From Paracoccaceae bacterium (GTDB taxonomy: Bacteria > Pseudomonadota > Alphaproteobacteria > Rhodobacterales > Rhodobacteraceae), in assembly GCA_022823605.1 (NCBI GenBank), contig JAJEHS010000004.1, forward strand, positions 149,190 through 213,189: a stretch of DNA of 64,000 nt. The letters are read 5' to 3'. A program made the position numbers and the translations under genes. This document shows, in pieces, positions 50,710 to 59,689 of the stretch. Each line of letters begins with the position of its first letter. Position 1 is the first letter of the stretch. Under the pieces are notes generated by a model. It did not search any database. It had not been told where the DNA came from and saw only the letters and a list, made by a program, of their open reading frames with translations.

Positions 50710-51123
50710 TCAATCCGGAATGGAATAGGTAAGACTAGCTCTGGCAACTGGACTATTCTGCCCTTCAGAATATATCAATACTTCACCCACGGCCAACCTC
50801 CTTCCAAGTTTCAATAACCTGGTTTTGGCACTCAGGATGCCCGGGGATGGACGTCTCATGAAATCTATGGAACAATTCGTCGTAACCGCCAATGCCTTTG
50901 GACCGATATAGGCAAGTACAATCAGATAAACCGAAACATCTGCCAAGGTAAACAAGGTGGGCCCTGAAACAGTTCCGCCGGGTCTCAAATGACGATCTGA
51001 AGTATCCATTTGGACCACCATGGCATCGTCGTCAAAACTCTTGATGCTGTATAAGGGAGCCGCTTGAGGAAATTCCCTTTCAAGAAAATTCTCTAACTCC
51101 ACTATAGTCATTTTTTGTTCCAT
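50710..51123 (-). CDS. PaaI-type hotdog thioesterase
   Basis: A 137-residue single-hotdog acyl-CoA thioesterase: GGTVSGPTLFTLADVSVYLI contains the helix with the catalytic aspartate region, followed by AVTTNCSIDFMRRPSPG. AAGGA lies six bases before the ATG. Substrate unknown; such genes commonly stand next to rplM-rpsI in Alphaproteobacteria, possibly for housekeeping release of acyl-CoA. It is divergent from the enoyl-CoA hydratase gene at 51.3 kb. Confidence 0.88.
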   Translation of the reverse strand: MEQKMTIVELENFLEREFPQAAPLYSIKSFDDDAMVVQMDTSDRHLRPGGTVSGPTLFTLADVSVYLIVLAYIGPKALAVTTNCSIDFMRRPSPGILSAKTRLLKLGRRLAVGEVLIYSEGQNSPVARASLTYSIPD

Positions 51124-51353
51124 AAATATCCTTTGACTAACTTACTCTCAGGTAAAATTTTGAATATAAAATGCTTAATTTAGGATTTTACCCCTCTAAT
51201 AATGATTTGGATCGATTATTTTGTTCTGATATTTTTTCAACCGGAACAAATATGGGTATCAGTATTTTGTGATCACAAATATATTTCAACAAACAGTACC
51301 TTATAAGGAATTGAAAATAGATTTTTGAGAATGGGTATTACAGGAACAGTGAA

Positions 51354-52142
51354 ATGAACGAAGAAATTTTACTACGAAATGATAAGAACAAAATTGCTTA
51401 TCTAGTCTTTAACAAGCCGGAAAAGTTGAATGTATTGTCAGAGAAAATGCTTGAGGCTCTTTACGATCAATTGATCAAACTTGAAAATGATGAAGCTATT
51501 AAATGTATCGTACTTACAGGAAAGGGCAACGCCTTTTGTGCAGGTCATGATTTGTCGGAACTAACCTTGGGGCGACAAGCTCCGGATGGTGGTCAGGAGT
51601 ATTTTCAGAAAATCTTCGAGATGTGTTCCAGGGTAATGCAAAAAATACAGGAAGTTCCTCAACCGGTCATTGCCCAGGTTAATGGCCCAGCTGTGGCTGC
51701 AGGATGTCAGCTGGTTGCAACCTGTGACCTTGCCATTGCTGGTGAATCTGCCAAATTTGGGGTCAACGGTGTCAATATCGGGTTGTTTTGCTCCACTCCC
51801 ATGGTGGCCTTGACCAGGAACATACATTTAAAAAATGCCTTTGAATTGCTGGTATCGGGTAAAATCATCAAACCAGAAGAAGCACAAAACCTTGGACTGA
51901 TAAACAGGGTTGTATCAGATGAGTCCCTTGAGGAAGAGGTCAATGAATTGGCTACTCTTATATCCTCCAAACTGTCTGCGGCTGTAAAAATTGGAAAAAA
52001 GGCATTCTACAAACAAGCACAAATGCCTTTGGACGAGGCTTATGATTTTGCCGGTGAAGTAATGGTCACCAATATGCTTTACAGGGATACCAGGGAAGGT
52101 ATAAATGCTTTTCTGGAGAAGCGAAAACCCGATTGGAAATAA
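51354..52142 (+). CDS. Enoyl-CoA hydratase family protein
   Basis: A 262-residue crotonase. Oxyanion-hole strands are GNAFCAGHDLSELTLG and VNGPAVAAGCQLVATCDLAI; the segment KFGVNGVNIGLFCSTPMVAL occupies the catalytic-glutamate region but has no Glu at the usual places, so it may be an isomerase, hydrolase or a non-standard hydratase rather than a classical hydratase. The C-terminal helix reads LDEAYDFAGEVMVTN. GGA stands a few bases before the ATG. It is convergent with the carboxypeptidase gene. Confidence 0.87.
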   Translation: MNEEILLRNDKNKIAYLVFNKPEKLNVLSEKMLEALYDQLIKLENDEAIKCIVLTGKGNAFCAGHDLSELTLGRQAPDGGQEYFQKIFEMCSRVMQKIQEVPQPVIAQVNGPAVAAGCQLVATCDLAIAGESAKFGVNGVNIGLFCSTPMVALTRNIHLKNAFELLVSGKIIKPEEAQNLGLINRVVSDESLEEEVNELATLISSKLSAAVKIGKKAFYKQAQMPLDEAYDFAGEVMVTNMLYRDTREGINAFLEKRKPDWK

Positions 52143-52150
52143 GGGTTGAA

Positions 52151-53629
52151 TTACAGCGAGTAGATCTCGGTAAATTTGTTTTCCAGATAATCCAGAAGAT
52201 AAGTTGAACTGATCGTTGCACCTGTTGCCCATTCGATTGTTTCCCTTGGTTCTCGCAAGGCTCCGAATTGATGGATATTTTCCCTGAGCCATTTAGTAGC
52301 AGAAGTCGTATTACCTTTCGCCAGTGATGATCCCAAATCATCGATCTGTTTATTCATGGTATCATAGAGACATCCAGCATAAACGTTTCCCAAGGCATAG
52401 GTAGGAAAGTAGCCAAAAAGTCCCAGGGACCAATGGACATCTTGCAAGACACCATCTTTAGGACTTTTGACAGGATAGCCGAAATACTCCAGGAATTTCT
52501 GATTCCAGGCATCTTCCAGATCATCGGCATCAAGTGATCCCGTGATTAGAAGTTTCTCAAGTTCGTACCTCAAGATAATGTGTAAATTATATTGAACTTC
52601 ATCTGCTTCCGTTCTGATGTACCCCTTCTTTACCTGGTTAATCCAACGGTAGAATTCGTCAATTGAAGAAAGTCCGATTTCTCCAAATACTTCCCTCATT
52701 CTCTGATACAGCCATCCTGCGAATTCCCGGCTTCGTCCCAATTGGTTCTCACAGATCCTTGATTGGCTTTCATGAACTCCAAAGGAGACCCCCTTACCTA
52801 TCGGGGTCAGGCAAAATTTCTGGTCAATGTTCTGTTCGTACGATCCATGACCCGCCTCGTGAATTGTTGAGTAAAGACAGTTGAAGGGATCTTGCTCATC
52901 AACTCTCGTGGTCAATCTGACATCACTTCCGGCACCTACACAAAAGGGGTGAGTTACAGTATCTATTCTTCCCCTGTCAAAATCGTAGCCAAAAAGCCTT
53001 GCAAGTTCCTTAGCAAGTTTGATCTGCTCCTCCTTGGAGTACCTTTTTCCTGAAGGTGCCTGAAATTCTTCCCTTGCCAGAATTTGATCCCTGAGCTTGT
53101 TCAGTCTTGGTTTCAACTCCCCAAAAAGCACATCAAGATTTTCCGATGTCATGCCTGCCTCGTAATCTTCCAGAAGACCATCGTAGGGATTTCCTCCTGA
53201 AGAAAGGATGGCTCCTTGTTCCCGTTTCAGTTGGATTACCTTTTCCAATTCCGGTTTGAACTTTTGAAAATCATTGGCTTTCAGCGCTTGTTCCCATGCA
53301 ATATTCGCCCTCGCAGTAGTTTCTTCGATGGCTCGTTCCAACTTTGATGGAATCTTGTTGGCACGTTCAAATGATCTCTTGACTTCCCTGATTTGGGCTT
53401 TTCTCTTTGAGCTAAGTTTGGCGGTATCAATCTTGGCAAGCATTTCGCCAATCAGTGAAGATTTATGCCTGTCATGAATGATACTTGTTAAAGCACCTAG
53501 ACTGTCTGCCCTTTGCTCAATTGCGGAGTGTGGCATTTTAGCAGCCTGATCCCATTCGAGGATTTCTGCTAGATATTCAAGAGATCGGGTATCTTTAACA
53601 TATGACATCAGGCTGGAAAAAGGATCCAT
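52151..53629 (-). CDS. Carboxypeptidase Taq, M32 family
   Basis: A 492-residue zinc metallocarboxypeptidase that trims C-terminal residues. The motif YSTIHEAGHGSYEQN places the metal ligands His257 and His261 and catalytic Glu258; the third ligand Glu lies in VHESQSRICENQLGRS. The all-helical remainder (HPFCVGAGSDVRLTTR, IRTEADEVQYNLHIILRYE) is as in TaqCP. It ends 8 bases from the enoyl-CoA hydratase gene and begins just after ctaA, one base apart, so it is co-transcribed with ctaA. Confidence 0.95.
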   Translation of the reverse strand: MDPFSSLMSYVKDTRSLEYLAEILEWDQAAKMPHSAIEQRADSLGALTSIIHDRHKSSLIGEMLAKIDTAKLSSKRKAQIREVKRSFERANKIPSKLERAIEETTARANIAWEQALKANDFQKFKPELEKVIQLKREQGAILSSGGNPYDGLLEDYEAGMTSENLDVLFGELKPRLNKLRDQILAREEFQAPSGKRYSKEEQIKLAKELARLFGYDFDRGRIDTVTHPFCVGAGSDVRLTTRVDEQDPFNCLYSTIHEAGHGSYEQNIDQKFCLTPIGKGVSFGVHESQSRICENQLGRSREFAGWLYQRMREVFGEIGLSSIDEFYRWINQVKKGYIRTEADEVQYNLHIILRYELEKLLITGSLDADDLEDAWNQKFLEYFGYPVKSPKDGVLQDVHWSLGLFGYFPTYALGNVYAGCLYDTMNKQIDDLGSSLAKGNTTSATKWLRENIHQFGALREPRETIEWATGATISSTYLLDYLENKFTEIYSL

Positions 53630-53630
53630 T

Positions 53631-54767
53631 TCAACCTCTAAAATCTATTTGACCCGGATATCTGCTCTGAAACAGAATTTGGGTATACAGTACGATCAAA
53701 AGAACTGCCGTAACCTGATGACCCAACGCCGGCAGGAAAGGTACCGAATAAAGGGCAGTCAAAATTCCAAGGCAAATCTGAATGACAACAAGAATTGCTC
53801 CGGCATTCCCCAGCAGTTTCAACCGGGCATGGGGAGATTTTCGACATTTAAGCCATATCCAGACCGTTGGAATTATTAACAGATAGGCCATCGTTCGGTG
53901 GTTAAAGTGTACTAGACTTGGATTCTCCAGAAAGTTCGATATCCATGGGGTATATTCAAAACTGTTCGAGGGTAAGAATTCGCCATTCATCAATGGCCAT
54001 GTTGGAAAACCCAAACCAGCATCAATACCGGCAACCAAAGCTCCCAAAATGGATTGCAGGAATATGAGACAAATAAGTATCAGGGACAGGTTTTCTATTT
54101 CCCTGACACGAACACGTCTGGCCTGATAGAGTTCATGCGGTTGGTAATAGGTCAAACTGAATTGCCATGAAATAAGGAGAAGAATAAAAAATGAGAGTGC
54201 CAGATGAATGGCAAGTCGGTAGGAAGCAACATCTACGGCATTACCGGTCAAGCCGCTACGAACCATCCACCAGCCGATAACACCCTGCAGGAGTCCAAGC
54301 CCGCCCAAAACCAGCAACCTTTTGGCCCAGTTCTTATCAATTTTACGTGAAATCGCCAAGATGCCAAAACCGAGAATAAACACCAGACCCAACATTCTTC
54401 CCAATTGCCTATGCCACCATTCCCACCAGTAAATTTGCTTGAAATCAGCCAACTGCATGGATTTGTTGATAAGTTTGTATTCTGATGTTTCCTGATATTT
54501 TAGGAATTCTTCATTCCAGATTTCTTCGGAAAGTGGTGGAATGAAACCGGTAACCGGATGCCATTCGGTCATTGACAAGCCGGAGTCAGTTTGCCTTGTT
54601 GTCCCGCCCAACAAGATCATACCCAAGACCAGGGCAAATAAAATACCTAGGAATATGCGTATGGCCAAGTTACTTCCGGATTTTTCAATGGGCCCCGGCT
54701 GAGACTGTTTTTCGGAAGCGGTTTTTGAGTCGGAAACCTCTTCAAACAATTTTCTGCTTTGTTTCAT
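53631..54767 (-). CDS. ctaA: Heme A synthase (CtaA/COX15)
   Basis: Converts heme O to heme A for cytochrome aa3 oxidase. The 378-residue, eight-helix protein is the alphaproteobacterial/mitochondrial (type 2) form: ILLGGTTRQTDSGLSMTEWH near residue 52, YWWEWWHRQLGRMLG with one conserved His, LVHFNHRTMAYLLIIPTVWI with another, and GHQVTAVLLIVL. A charged cytoplasmic N-terminus precedes the first helix. The M32 carboxypeptidase start is one base beyond its stop. Confidence 0.96.
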   Translation of the reverse strand: MKQSRKLFEEVSDSKTASEKQSQPGPIEKSGSNLAIRIFLGILFALVLGMILLGGTTRQTDSGLSMTEWHPVTGFIPPLSEEIWNEEFLKYQETSEYKLINKSMQLADFKQIYWWEWWHRQLGRMLGLVFILGFGILAISRKIDKNWAKRLLVLGGLGLLQGVIGWWMVRSGLTGNAVDVASYRLAIHLALSFFILLLISWQFSLTYYQPHELYQARRVRVREIENLSLILICLIFLQSILGALVAGIDAGLGFPTWPLMNGEFLPSNSFEYTPWISNFLENPSLVHFNHRTMAYLLIIPTVWIWLKCRKSPHARLKLLGNAGAILVVIQICLGILTALYSVPFLPALGHQVTAVLLIVLYTQILFQSRYPGQIDFRG

Positions 54768-54804
54768 AATTTACCTAAACTACTATGGGAAACCCAAAAT
54801 GGAT

Positions 54805-55554
54805 TTATTCATTTTTACCGGAAAGTGCCTTTCGTATTCTATGAAAGGTTTTGATTTCGCCTTCGGTCATGTCCATTCTTAATATGAGGTTTCTCAAGTA
54901 TTCCTTCATGGAATCAATCCTGTTTTCCGGTTCAAAATAACCCGTACCCTCTAGATCACGTATAAAATAATTAGCCAAAACCATTTTGGAAGCAACCGAC
55001 GCCAAGTACTCTTTATCCACCGCTGAGAGCTGTGAGGATTTATATTTCTGTTGACGCCATTCATAGGCTAGCAGCACTGCACTATGGGCAAGATTCAGTG
55101 AACTGAATTCTGGATTGGTCGGTATAAATACATATTCATTGGCCAAGGTGATATCCTTGTTTTCCAAACCTGTCCTTTCGGGACCAAACAAAAATGCCAC
55201 CTTATTTCCTTCGGCCAGCAATCGCATGGTTTTGTTCATGGCAATCTCGGGCGTCGTAACCTCTTTGACCAATCCCCTGCGACGGGCTGTGGTTGCAAAT
55301 ACATAGGAATAATTCTGAATTGCACTTTCTACATCCTGGTAAATTCGGGCTTCGTCCAATAGCGATGATGCACCACTTGCCCGTGCAATGGCCTGTGATG
55401 ACAGCCACCCTTCTCTCGGTGACACCAAAACCATTTTTGTTATACCAAAATTAAGCATGCCACGTGCAGCAGACCCAATGTTTTCACCCAATTGGGGATT
55501 GACAAAAACAAAATCCGGGTGGGTTTCGAAATTGCTGGTTGGTTCTGAAGTCAT
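54805..55554 (-). CDS. trmJ: tRNA 2'-O-methyltransferase TrmJ (SPOUT, TrmH family)
   Basis: Methylates the ribose at position 32 of several tRNAs. The 249 residues show the SPOUT knot core: VFVNPQLGENIGSAARGMLN at the N-terminus, VAFLFGPERTGLENKDI and IPTNPEFSSLNLAHSAVLLAY, the last giving the trefoil SAM pocket; a helical C-terminal extension resembles TrmJ rather than TrmL. It lies 37 bases upstream of ctaA on the same strand. Confidence 0.93.
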   Translation of the reverse strand: MTSEPTSNFETHPDFVFVNPQLGENIGSAARGMLNFGITKMVLVSPREGWLSSQAIARASGASSLLDEARIYQDVESAIQNYSYVFATTARRRGLVKEVTTPEIAMNKTMRLLAEGNKVAFLFGPERTGLENKDITLANEYVFIPTNPEFSSLNLAHSAVLLAYEWRQQKYKSSQLSAVDKEYLASVASKMVLANYFIRDLEGTGYFEPENRIDSMKEYLRNLILRMDMTEGEIKTFHRIRKALSGKNE

Positions 55555-55812
55555 GAAAGAATAAATTCAAATCTTAAACGAGGGATATTCAAATTGGCTT
55601 GAACTCCTCTGAAATAATGGTAAGGATGGCAATAACAAACAACAAAAATTTTAACAGGCTGAATTTGGTATAATTTTCCTGATTCCGGCTCTAAGGCAGC
55701 AATCAACCATGGATAAAAACTTTTTCCCTGCATTGTCTGACCGTATTTATCATTTGGTTGGTTTGTGAATATATAATGAAAACATAAAAACTTGAATTGG
55801 TTGTAAAATTCA

Positions 55813-56463
55813 ATGAATGAAACTCTTAACGAACGATTGCTGATCATCCTTTCCTCCCCATCTGGAGCGGGCAAGTCCACACTTGCCAGGCTTCTTGCCA
55901 AGGACGATCCCGAGATTCAGGTCTCAATATCGGCAACCACACGTTCTCCCAGGGACAATGAAAATGAAGGCAAGGAATATTTCTTTCTCACCAGGAAGGA
56001 ATTTGAGAGCCAAATAGAAAGTGGTGACTTTCTTGAGTATGCAGAAGTATTCGGTAACCTTTATGGAACTCCCCTAAAGTTCATTGAAGATTGCCAGATG
56101 AATAAATTGGATGTGGTTTTTGATATTGACTGGCAGGGTAGCCTACAGATCAAAAACTCCAAGTACAAAAATAATGTGGTGTCAATATTCATTCTCCCTC
56201 CTTCCATCAAGGAACTTAACAATAGACTGCATTGCAGGGGTGCTGATTCCAGGTCGATGATCAAGGGACGGATGGAGAAATGCAAGGATGAAATCAGCCA
56301 TTGGAAAGATTATCAATATGTTTTGATCAACACTCAGGTTGATGAGGTCATGGAACAAATCAAGTCCATTGTATCGGCCGAGAGGTTGAAGCGCTCCCGA
56401 CGAAAAGGTCTTGCGAATTTTATCGACAAACTGAATAATGAATTGAAGGATAATGATTCATGA
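55813..56463 (+). CDS. gmk: Guanylate kinase
   Basis: Phosphorylates GMP to GDP with ATP. The 216 residues contain the P-loop ILSSPSGAGKSTLAR (about 11-25), the GMP site with SATTRSPRDNENEGKEYFF and the tyrosine in EYAEVFGNLYGTP, and the C-terminal KCKDEISHWKDYQYVLIN. The terminal codons overlap the gamma-carbonic anhydrase start (ATGA), so the two are co-translated. Confidence 0.97.
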   Translation: MNETLNERLLIILSSPSGAGKSTLARLLAKDDPEIQVSISATTRSPRDNENEGKEYFFLTRKEFESQIESGDFLEYAEVFGNLYGTPLKFIEDCQMNKLDVVFDIDWQGSLQIKNSKYKNNVVSIFILPPSIKELNNRLHCRGADSRSMIKGRMEKCKDEISHWKDYQYVLINTQVDEVMEQIKSIVSAERLKRSRRKGLANFIDKLNNELKDNDS

Positions 56464-56990
56464 CACTTTATGCCCTGGATGATATCGAACCTAGTTTGCC
56501 GGAATCGGGCAATTGCTGGATTGCCGATAGTGCCGAACTGATAGGGAAGGTAATCCTTGCTGACCGGGTATCCATCTGGTTTGGTTCGGTATTGCGAGGG
56601 GATAACGAACCAATTACCATTGGCAAGGGATCAAATATTCAGGATTGTTGTGTACTTCATACCGACATGGGTTTTCCATTGACAATAGGTACCAATTGTA
56701 CGGTTGGACACAAGGCCCTACTACATGGATGCATCATTGAAGATGGTGCGTTGATTGGCATGGGGGCAACCATACTGAATGGAGCAACCATCGGCAGGAA
56801 TTCAGTAATTGGTGCGGGATCCCTGGTTCCCGAAGGCAAGACAATTCCTGAAAATTCCCTGTTCATAGGTACTCCGGCAAGGTTAGTTCGAACAATTTCA
56901 GATGACGAGCACAAGGAGTTCATGAAAGCAGCACTTCATTATCAGGAAAATATCACCCGTTACAGAAATGGCCTAACAAGCATGGGGTAG
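56460..56990 (+). CDS. Gamma-carbonic anhydrase family protein
   Basis: A left-handed beta-helix protein of 176 residues, YrdA/CaiE type. Hexapeptide repeats run from VILADRVSIWFGSVLRGD to NSVIGAGSLVPEG. The zinc histidines are those in CVLHTDMG and TVGHKALLHGC. It may hydrate carbon dioxide or serve as an acyltransferase-like scaffold. It overlaps gmk by four bases. Confidence 0.9.
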   Translation: MTLYALDDIEPSLPESGNCWIADSAELIGKVILADRVSIWFGSVLRGDNEPITIGKGSNIQDCCVLHTDMGFPLTIGTNCTVGHKALLHGCIIEDGALIGMGATILNGATIGRNSVIGAGSLVPEGKTIPENSLFIGTPARLVRTISDDEHKEFMKAALHYQENITRYRNGLTSMG

Positions 56991-56996
56991 AAAGTC

Positions 56997-57188
56997 GTGA
57001 ATTTGACCAATAACTTCCTTGAGCCAGGTCTGCTCGTCAAGAATCCTTCACAACCCGACTGGGGCATCGGACAGATTCAATCTATCATCGAAAACAGAAT
57101 TACCGTCAATTTTGAAAACATGGGGAAAGTTGTCCTGAACGGTAATGAAGTTACCCTGGAAGAATATTTTGATCGGGAATCCCAATGA
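56997..57188 (+). CDS. DUF3553 domain-containing small protein
   Basis: A 63-residue protein with GTG start at 56997, six bases after the previous stop. LEPGLLVKNPSQPDWGIGQI followed by ITVNFENMGKVVL is the DUF3553 pattern, a small beta-rich fold also found at the C-terminus of some UvrD/RecQ-related proteins. Function unknown; it is likely co-transcribed with gmk. Confidence 0.85.
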   Translation: MNLTNNFLEPGLLVKNPSQPDWGIGQIQSIIENRITVNFENMGKVVLNGNEVTLEEYFDRESQ

Positions 57189-57251
57189 GACCAATCAAAA
57201 CCAGGGAGAATATGCAGTCAGAAATAAAGACTGTGGAGGGTGAATTTTTTC

Positions 57252-58043
57252 ATGGCATTGAATGAGTCCGATTTTGAGTTGAAAATTGCCTCTTCTCAAG
57301 AAGAGATACTTTCATCCCAAAGGTTGCGCTTCAAGGTTTTTGTCGAAGAACTTGGAGCCCAGAGTAATGCGGATAACCATGACCTGAAGATTGAAACCGA
57401 TGAATACGATAAGTGGTTTGAACATCTCATCCTGATTGACAGGAGCATCGATCCTGCCACGATGGATCATGTTGTCGGGGTCTATCGCCTCCTGAGAGGT
57501 GACATTGCCCTTGATAATTGTGGCTTTTACTCCGATGCGGAATTTGATCTTACCCCCTTGACCAACTCCGGCAGAAAACTCTTGGAACTGGGCAGATCCT
57601 GTGTTCATCCGAACTATCGTTCTGGAATAGCCATGTATCATCTTTGGAATCGTTTGGCCCAGTATGTTATCGAGAATAATATCGAGATACTGTTCGGTGT
57701 GGCAAGTTTTCATGGAATCAATCCAATGGATTATGCTCACCAGTTGGCCTACCTGCATCAAAACCATTTGGCCCCAGAGGATTTGAGGGTATCCGTAAGA
57801 AATGAACAGGGAACCAACCTAGACCTTATTCCGGCCGACCAGATTGATCAAAAGAAGGCCCTCTTGGACATGCCCTCCTTGATTAGGGGATATCTTCGTT
57901 TGGGTGGATTTGTCGGAAATGGTGCCTTTCTGGATTATTCGTTTAATACCATTGATGTATGCATAGTAATTGATACCAACCGAATGGCAACCACCCGAAG
58001 GGAATTTTTTCACCGTTCGGTCGGATCAAATAGCAACACTTAA
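57252..58043 (+). CDS. olsB: L-ornithine N(alpha)-acyltransferase OlsB
   Basis: Acylates ornithine from 3-hydroxyacyl-ACP to form lyso-ornithine lipid. The 263-residue GNAT-fold protein shows the OlsB pattern: SSQRLRFKVFVEELGA, DHVVGVYRLLRGD, LELGRSCVHPNYRSG and FGVASFHGINPMDYAHQL. ATG at 57252 follows GGAGGG by about a dozen bases; a GTG at 57240 overlaps the ribosome-binding site and is unlikely. olsA begins 22 bases later. Confidence 0.93.
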   Translation: MALNESDFELKIASSQEEILSSQRLRFKVFVEELGAQSNADNHDLKIETDEYDKWFEHLILIDRSIDPATMDHVVGVYRLLRGDIALDNCGFYSDAEFDLTPLTNSGRKLLELGRSCVHPNYRSGIAMYHLWNRLAQYVIENNIEILFGVASFHGINPMDYAHQLAYLHQNHLAPEDLRVSVRNEQGTNLDLIPADQIDQKKALLDMPSLIRGYLRLGGFVGNGAFLDYSFNTIDVCIVIDTNRMATTRREFFHRSVGSNSNT

Positions 58044-58065
58044 GAATAATGACACTGTATTTGAA

Positions 58066-58836
58066 ATGGGTGCTGTTCGCTTCTTTGTCAGGTTAATTCT
58101 ACTGATAGCTGTCATTTACGGTCTGTTGGCAGTCTTTCTGCTAATCAGGGCTTTCGAGTGGCCATTTGGACGTAAACTCACCCCGGAAATAACCCGCCTT
58201 GTTTGCCACCTTTGCCTAAAAATCCTTGGGATCACTCAAAAGGTTCAGGGGACTCCCATGAATCGAATGGGCAGTGTCGTTGCCAATCATTCCTCATGGA
58301 TTGATATTTTTGTTTTGAATGCATCGCAACGGATATATTTTGTATCCAAAAGCGAGGTCAGAAACTGGTTTGGGATAGGTATCCTTGGACGGGTTACAGG
58401 TACTGTATTCATCGAGCGAAGGATGAGGCAATCACTGGTTCAAAAGGGTATCTTTTTCGAAAGATTACAAAAGGGTGACAAATTGCTGTTTTTTCCTGAA
58501 GGAACAAGTACCGATGGCCAGCAGGTGGTACCATTCAAGTCAACACTCTTTGCCGCTCTGTTCGAACCCGAATTGAAGGACCGATTATTTGTCCAGCCGG
58601 TGAGTGTATATTACAAGGCCCCAGCAGGAGAGGATCCAAGGTTTTATGCCTGGTGGGGGAACTTGAACATGTGGCAACATCTTCAATCGGTTCTATCTGC
58701 TTCCGGCAATGGTTCTGTTTCAGTTACTTATCATGAGCCCATAAGGGTTTCCGATTATGCCAATCGCAAGGAGTTAGCCAAAAAATGTGAAGATATCGTT
58801 GGCAGCGGTTACGAACACTCAAGAGAGACCACTTAA
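58066..58836 (+). CDS. olsA: Lyso-ornithine lipid acyltransferase OlsA (PlsC family)
   Basis: Second step of ornithine-lipid synthesis: O-acylation of lyso-ornithine lipid. The 256-residue membrane-anchored acyltransferase has one N-terminal helix (VRLILLIAVIYGLLAVFLLI), the NHSSWIDIFVLN motif (HX4D), GTVFIERRM, and the second block FFPEGTSTDGQQVVPFK. ATG at 58066 starts the helix directly; longer frames overlap olsB. Its partner olsB just upstream specifies the substrate. The 3' end lies 13 bases from the convergent ABC permease gene. Confidence 0.9.
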   Translation: MGAVRFFVRLILLIAVIYGLLAVFLLIRAFEWPFGRKLTPEITRLVCHLCLKILGITQKVQGTPMNRMGSVVANHSSWIDIFVLNASQRIYFVSKSEVRNWFGIGILGRVTGTVFIERRMRQSLVQKGIFFERLQKGDKLLFFPEGTSTDGQQVVPFKSTLFAALFEPELKDRLFVQPVSVYYKAPAGEDPRFYAWWGNLNMWQHLQSVLSASGNGSVSVTYHEPIRVSDYANRKELAKKCEDIVGSGYEHSRETT

Positions 58837-58849
58837 TTATGGGAATCAA

Positions 58850-59689
58850 TCATTTTCTATGGGTTGGATGCCAGAAGGTTACCTTTTCCTCCCCAAGGGA
58901 TACAATCCAGAAGAATAGTGTACCTGCTATTGCTGCCACTACAATTTCAGCCCAAACGACATCCAGGGCCAACCGCCCTACTTCGGTGGATATTCTGAAG
59001 CCCATTCCGAGAATGGGGGATCCAAAGAACTCGGCAACAATCGCCCCAATCAAAGACAATGTTGTACAGATCTTCAGCCCATTGAAGGCGAAGGGCATGG
59101 CAGCAGGTAGTTTCAACTTCCAGATTTCCTGCCAATAGGTGGCGTTGTAAGTTTTAAGGATATCCCTTTGCATGACATCCGTGGAGGCCAGACCCTGGAC
59201 CATGTTGACCAGCATGGGAAAGAAAACCATGGCAACCACGACAGCTGCCTTTGATTGCCAGCCGAATCCAAACCACATGACAAATATCGGTGCCGTACCA
59301 ACGATAGGTAATGCTGCCACAAAATTACCAAGTGGGAGAATTCCCCTTTGCAGAAAGGGATAGCGATTAACTGCAATCGCCACGATTATAGCCGAACCAC
59401 ATCCAATCAAATAGCCCGATAAAGCCCCCTTGAATACTGTCTGAACCAGATCAATCCACAAAATGTCCAGACTATTGACGAAGGTTATCCCAATGATACT
59501 GGGAGGTGGCAGGATGACGCCCGGGACATTAAAAGCCCTGACTATACCTTCCCAGATGACCAAAAGTGATATGCCAAAAATAACGGGTATGGCTACTCGT
59601 ATGGCTCGGTTGGGAGGCAGTGAGGAGAGGTATATGTTCAAACCCCAGGCACAAAACCAAAACAGCAGGATCAGGATAATGGCAGTCAT
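58850..59689 (-). CDS. ABC transporter permease, SsuC/NMT1-type (second permease)
   Basis: A 279-residue inner-membrane permease with about six helices. The cytoplasmic coupling loop containing EIWKLKLPAAMPFAFNGLKI is the EAA motif that contacts the ATPase. The family imports sulfonates, pyrimidines or thiamine precursors with a periplasmic binding protein. The start overlaps the stop of the other permease gene (ATGA). Position in the pyrimidine catabolism operon suggests a pyrimidine-related cargo; the substrate-binding protein gene is not in the window. Confidence 0.88.
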   Translation of the reverse strand: MTAIILILLFWFCAWGLNIYLSSLPPNRAIRVAIPVIFGISLLVIWEGIVRAFNVPGVILPPPSIIGITFVNSLDILWIDLVQTVFKGALSGYLIGCGSAIIVAIAVNRYPFLQRGILPLGNFVAALPIVGTAPIFVMWFGFGWQSKAAVVVAMVFFPMLVNMVQGLASTDVMQRDILKTYNATYWQEIWKLKLPAAMPFAFNGLKICTTLSLIGAIVAEFFGSPILGMGFRISTEVGRLALDVVWAEIVVAAIAGTLFFWIVSLGEEKVTFWHPTHRK

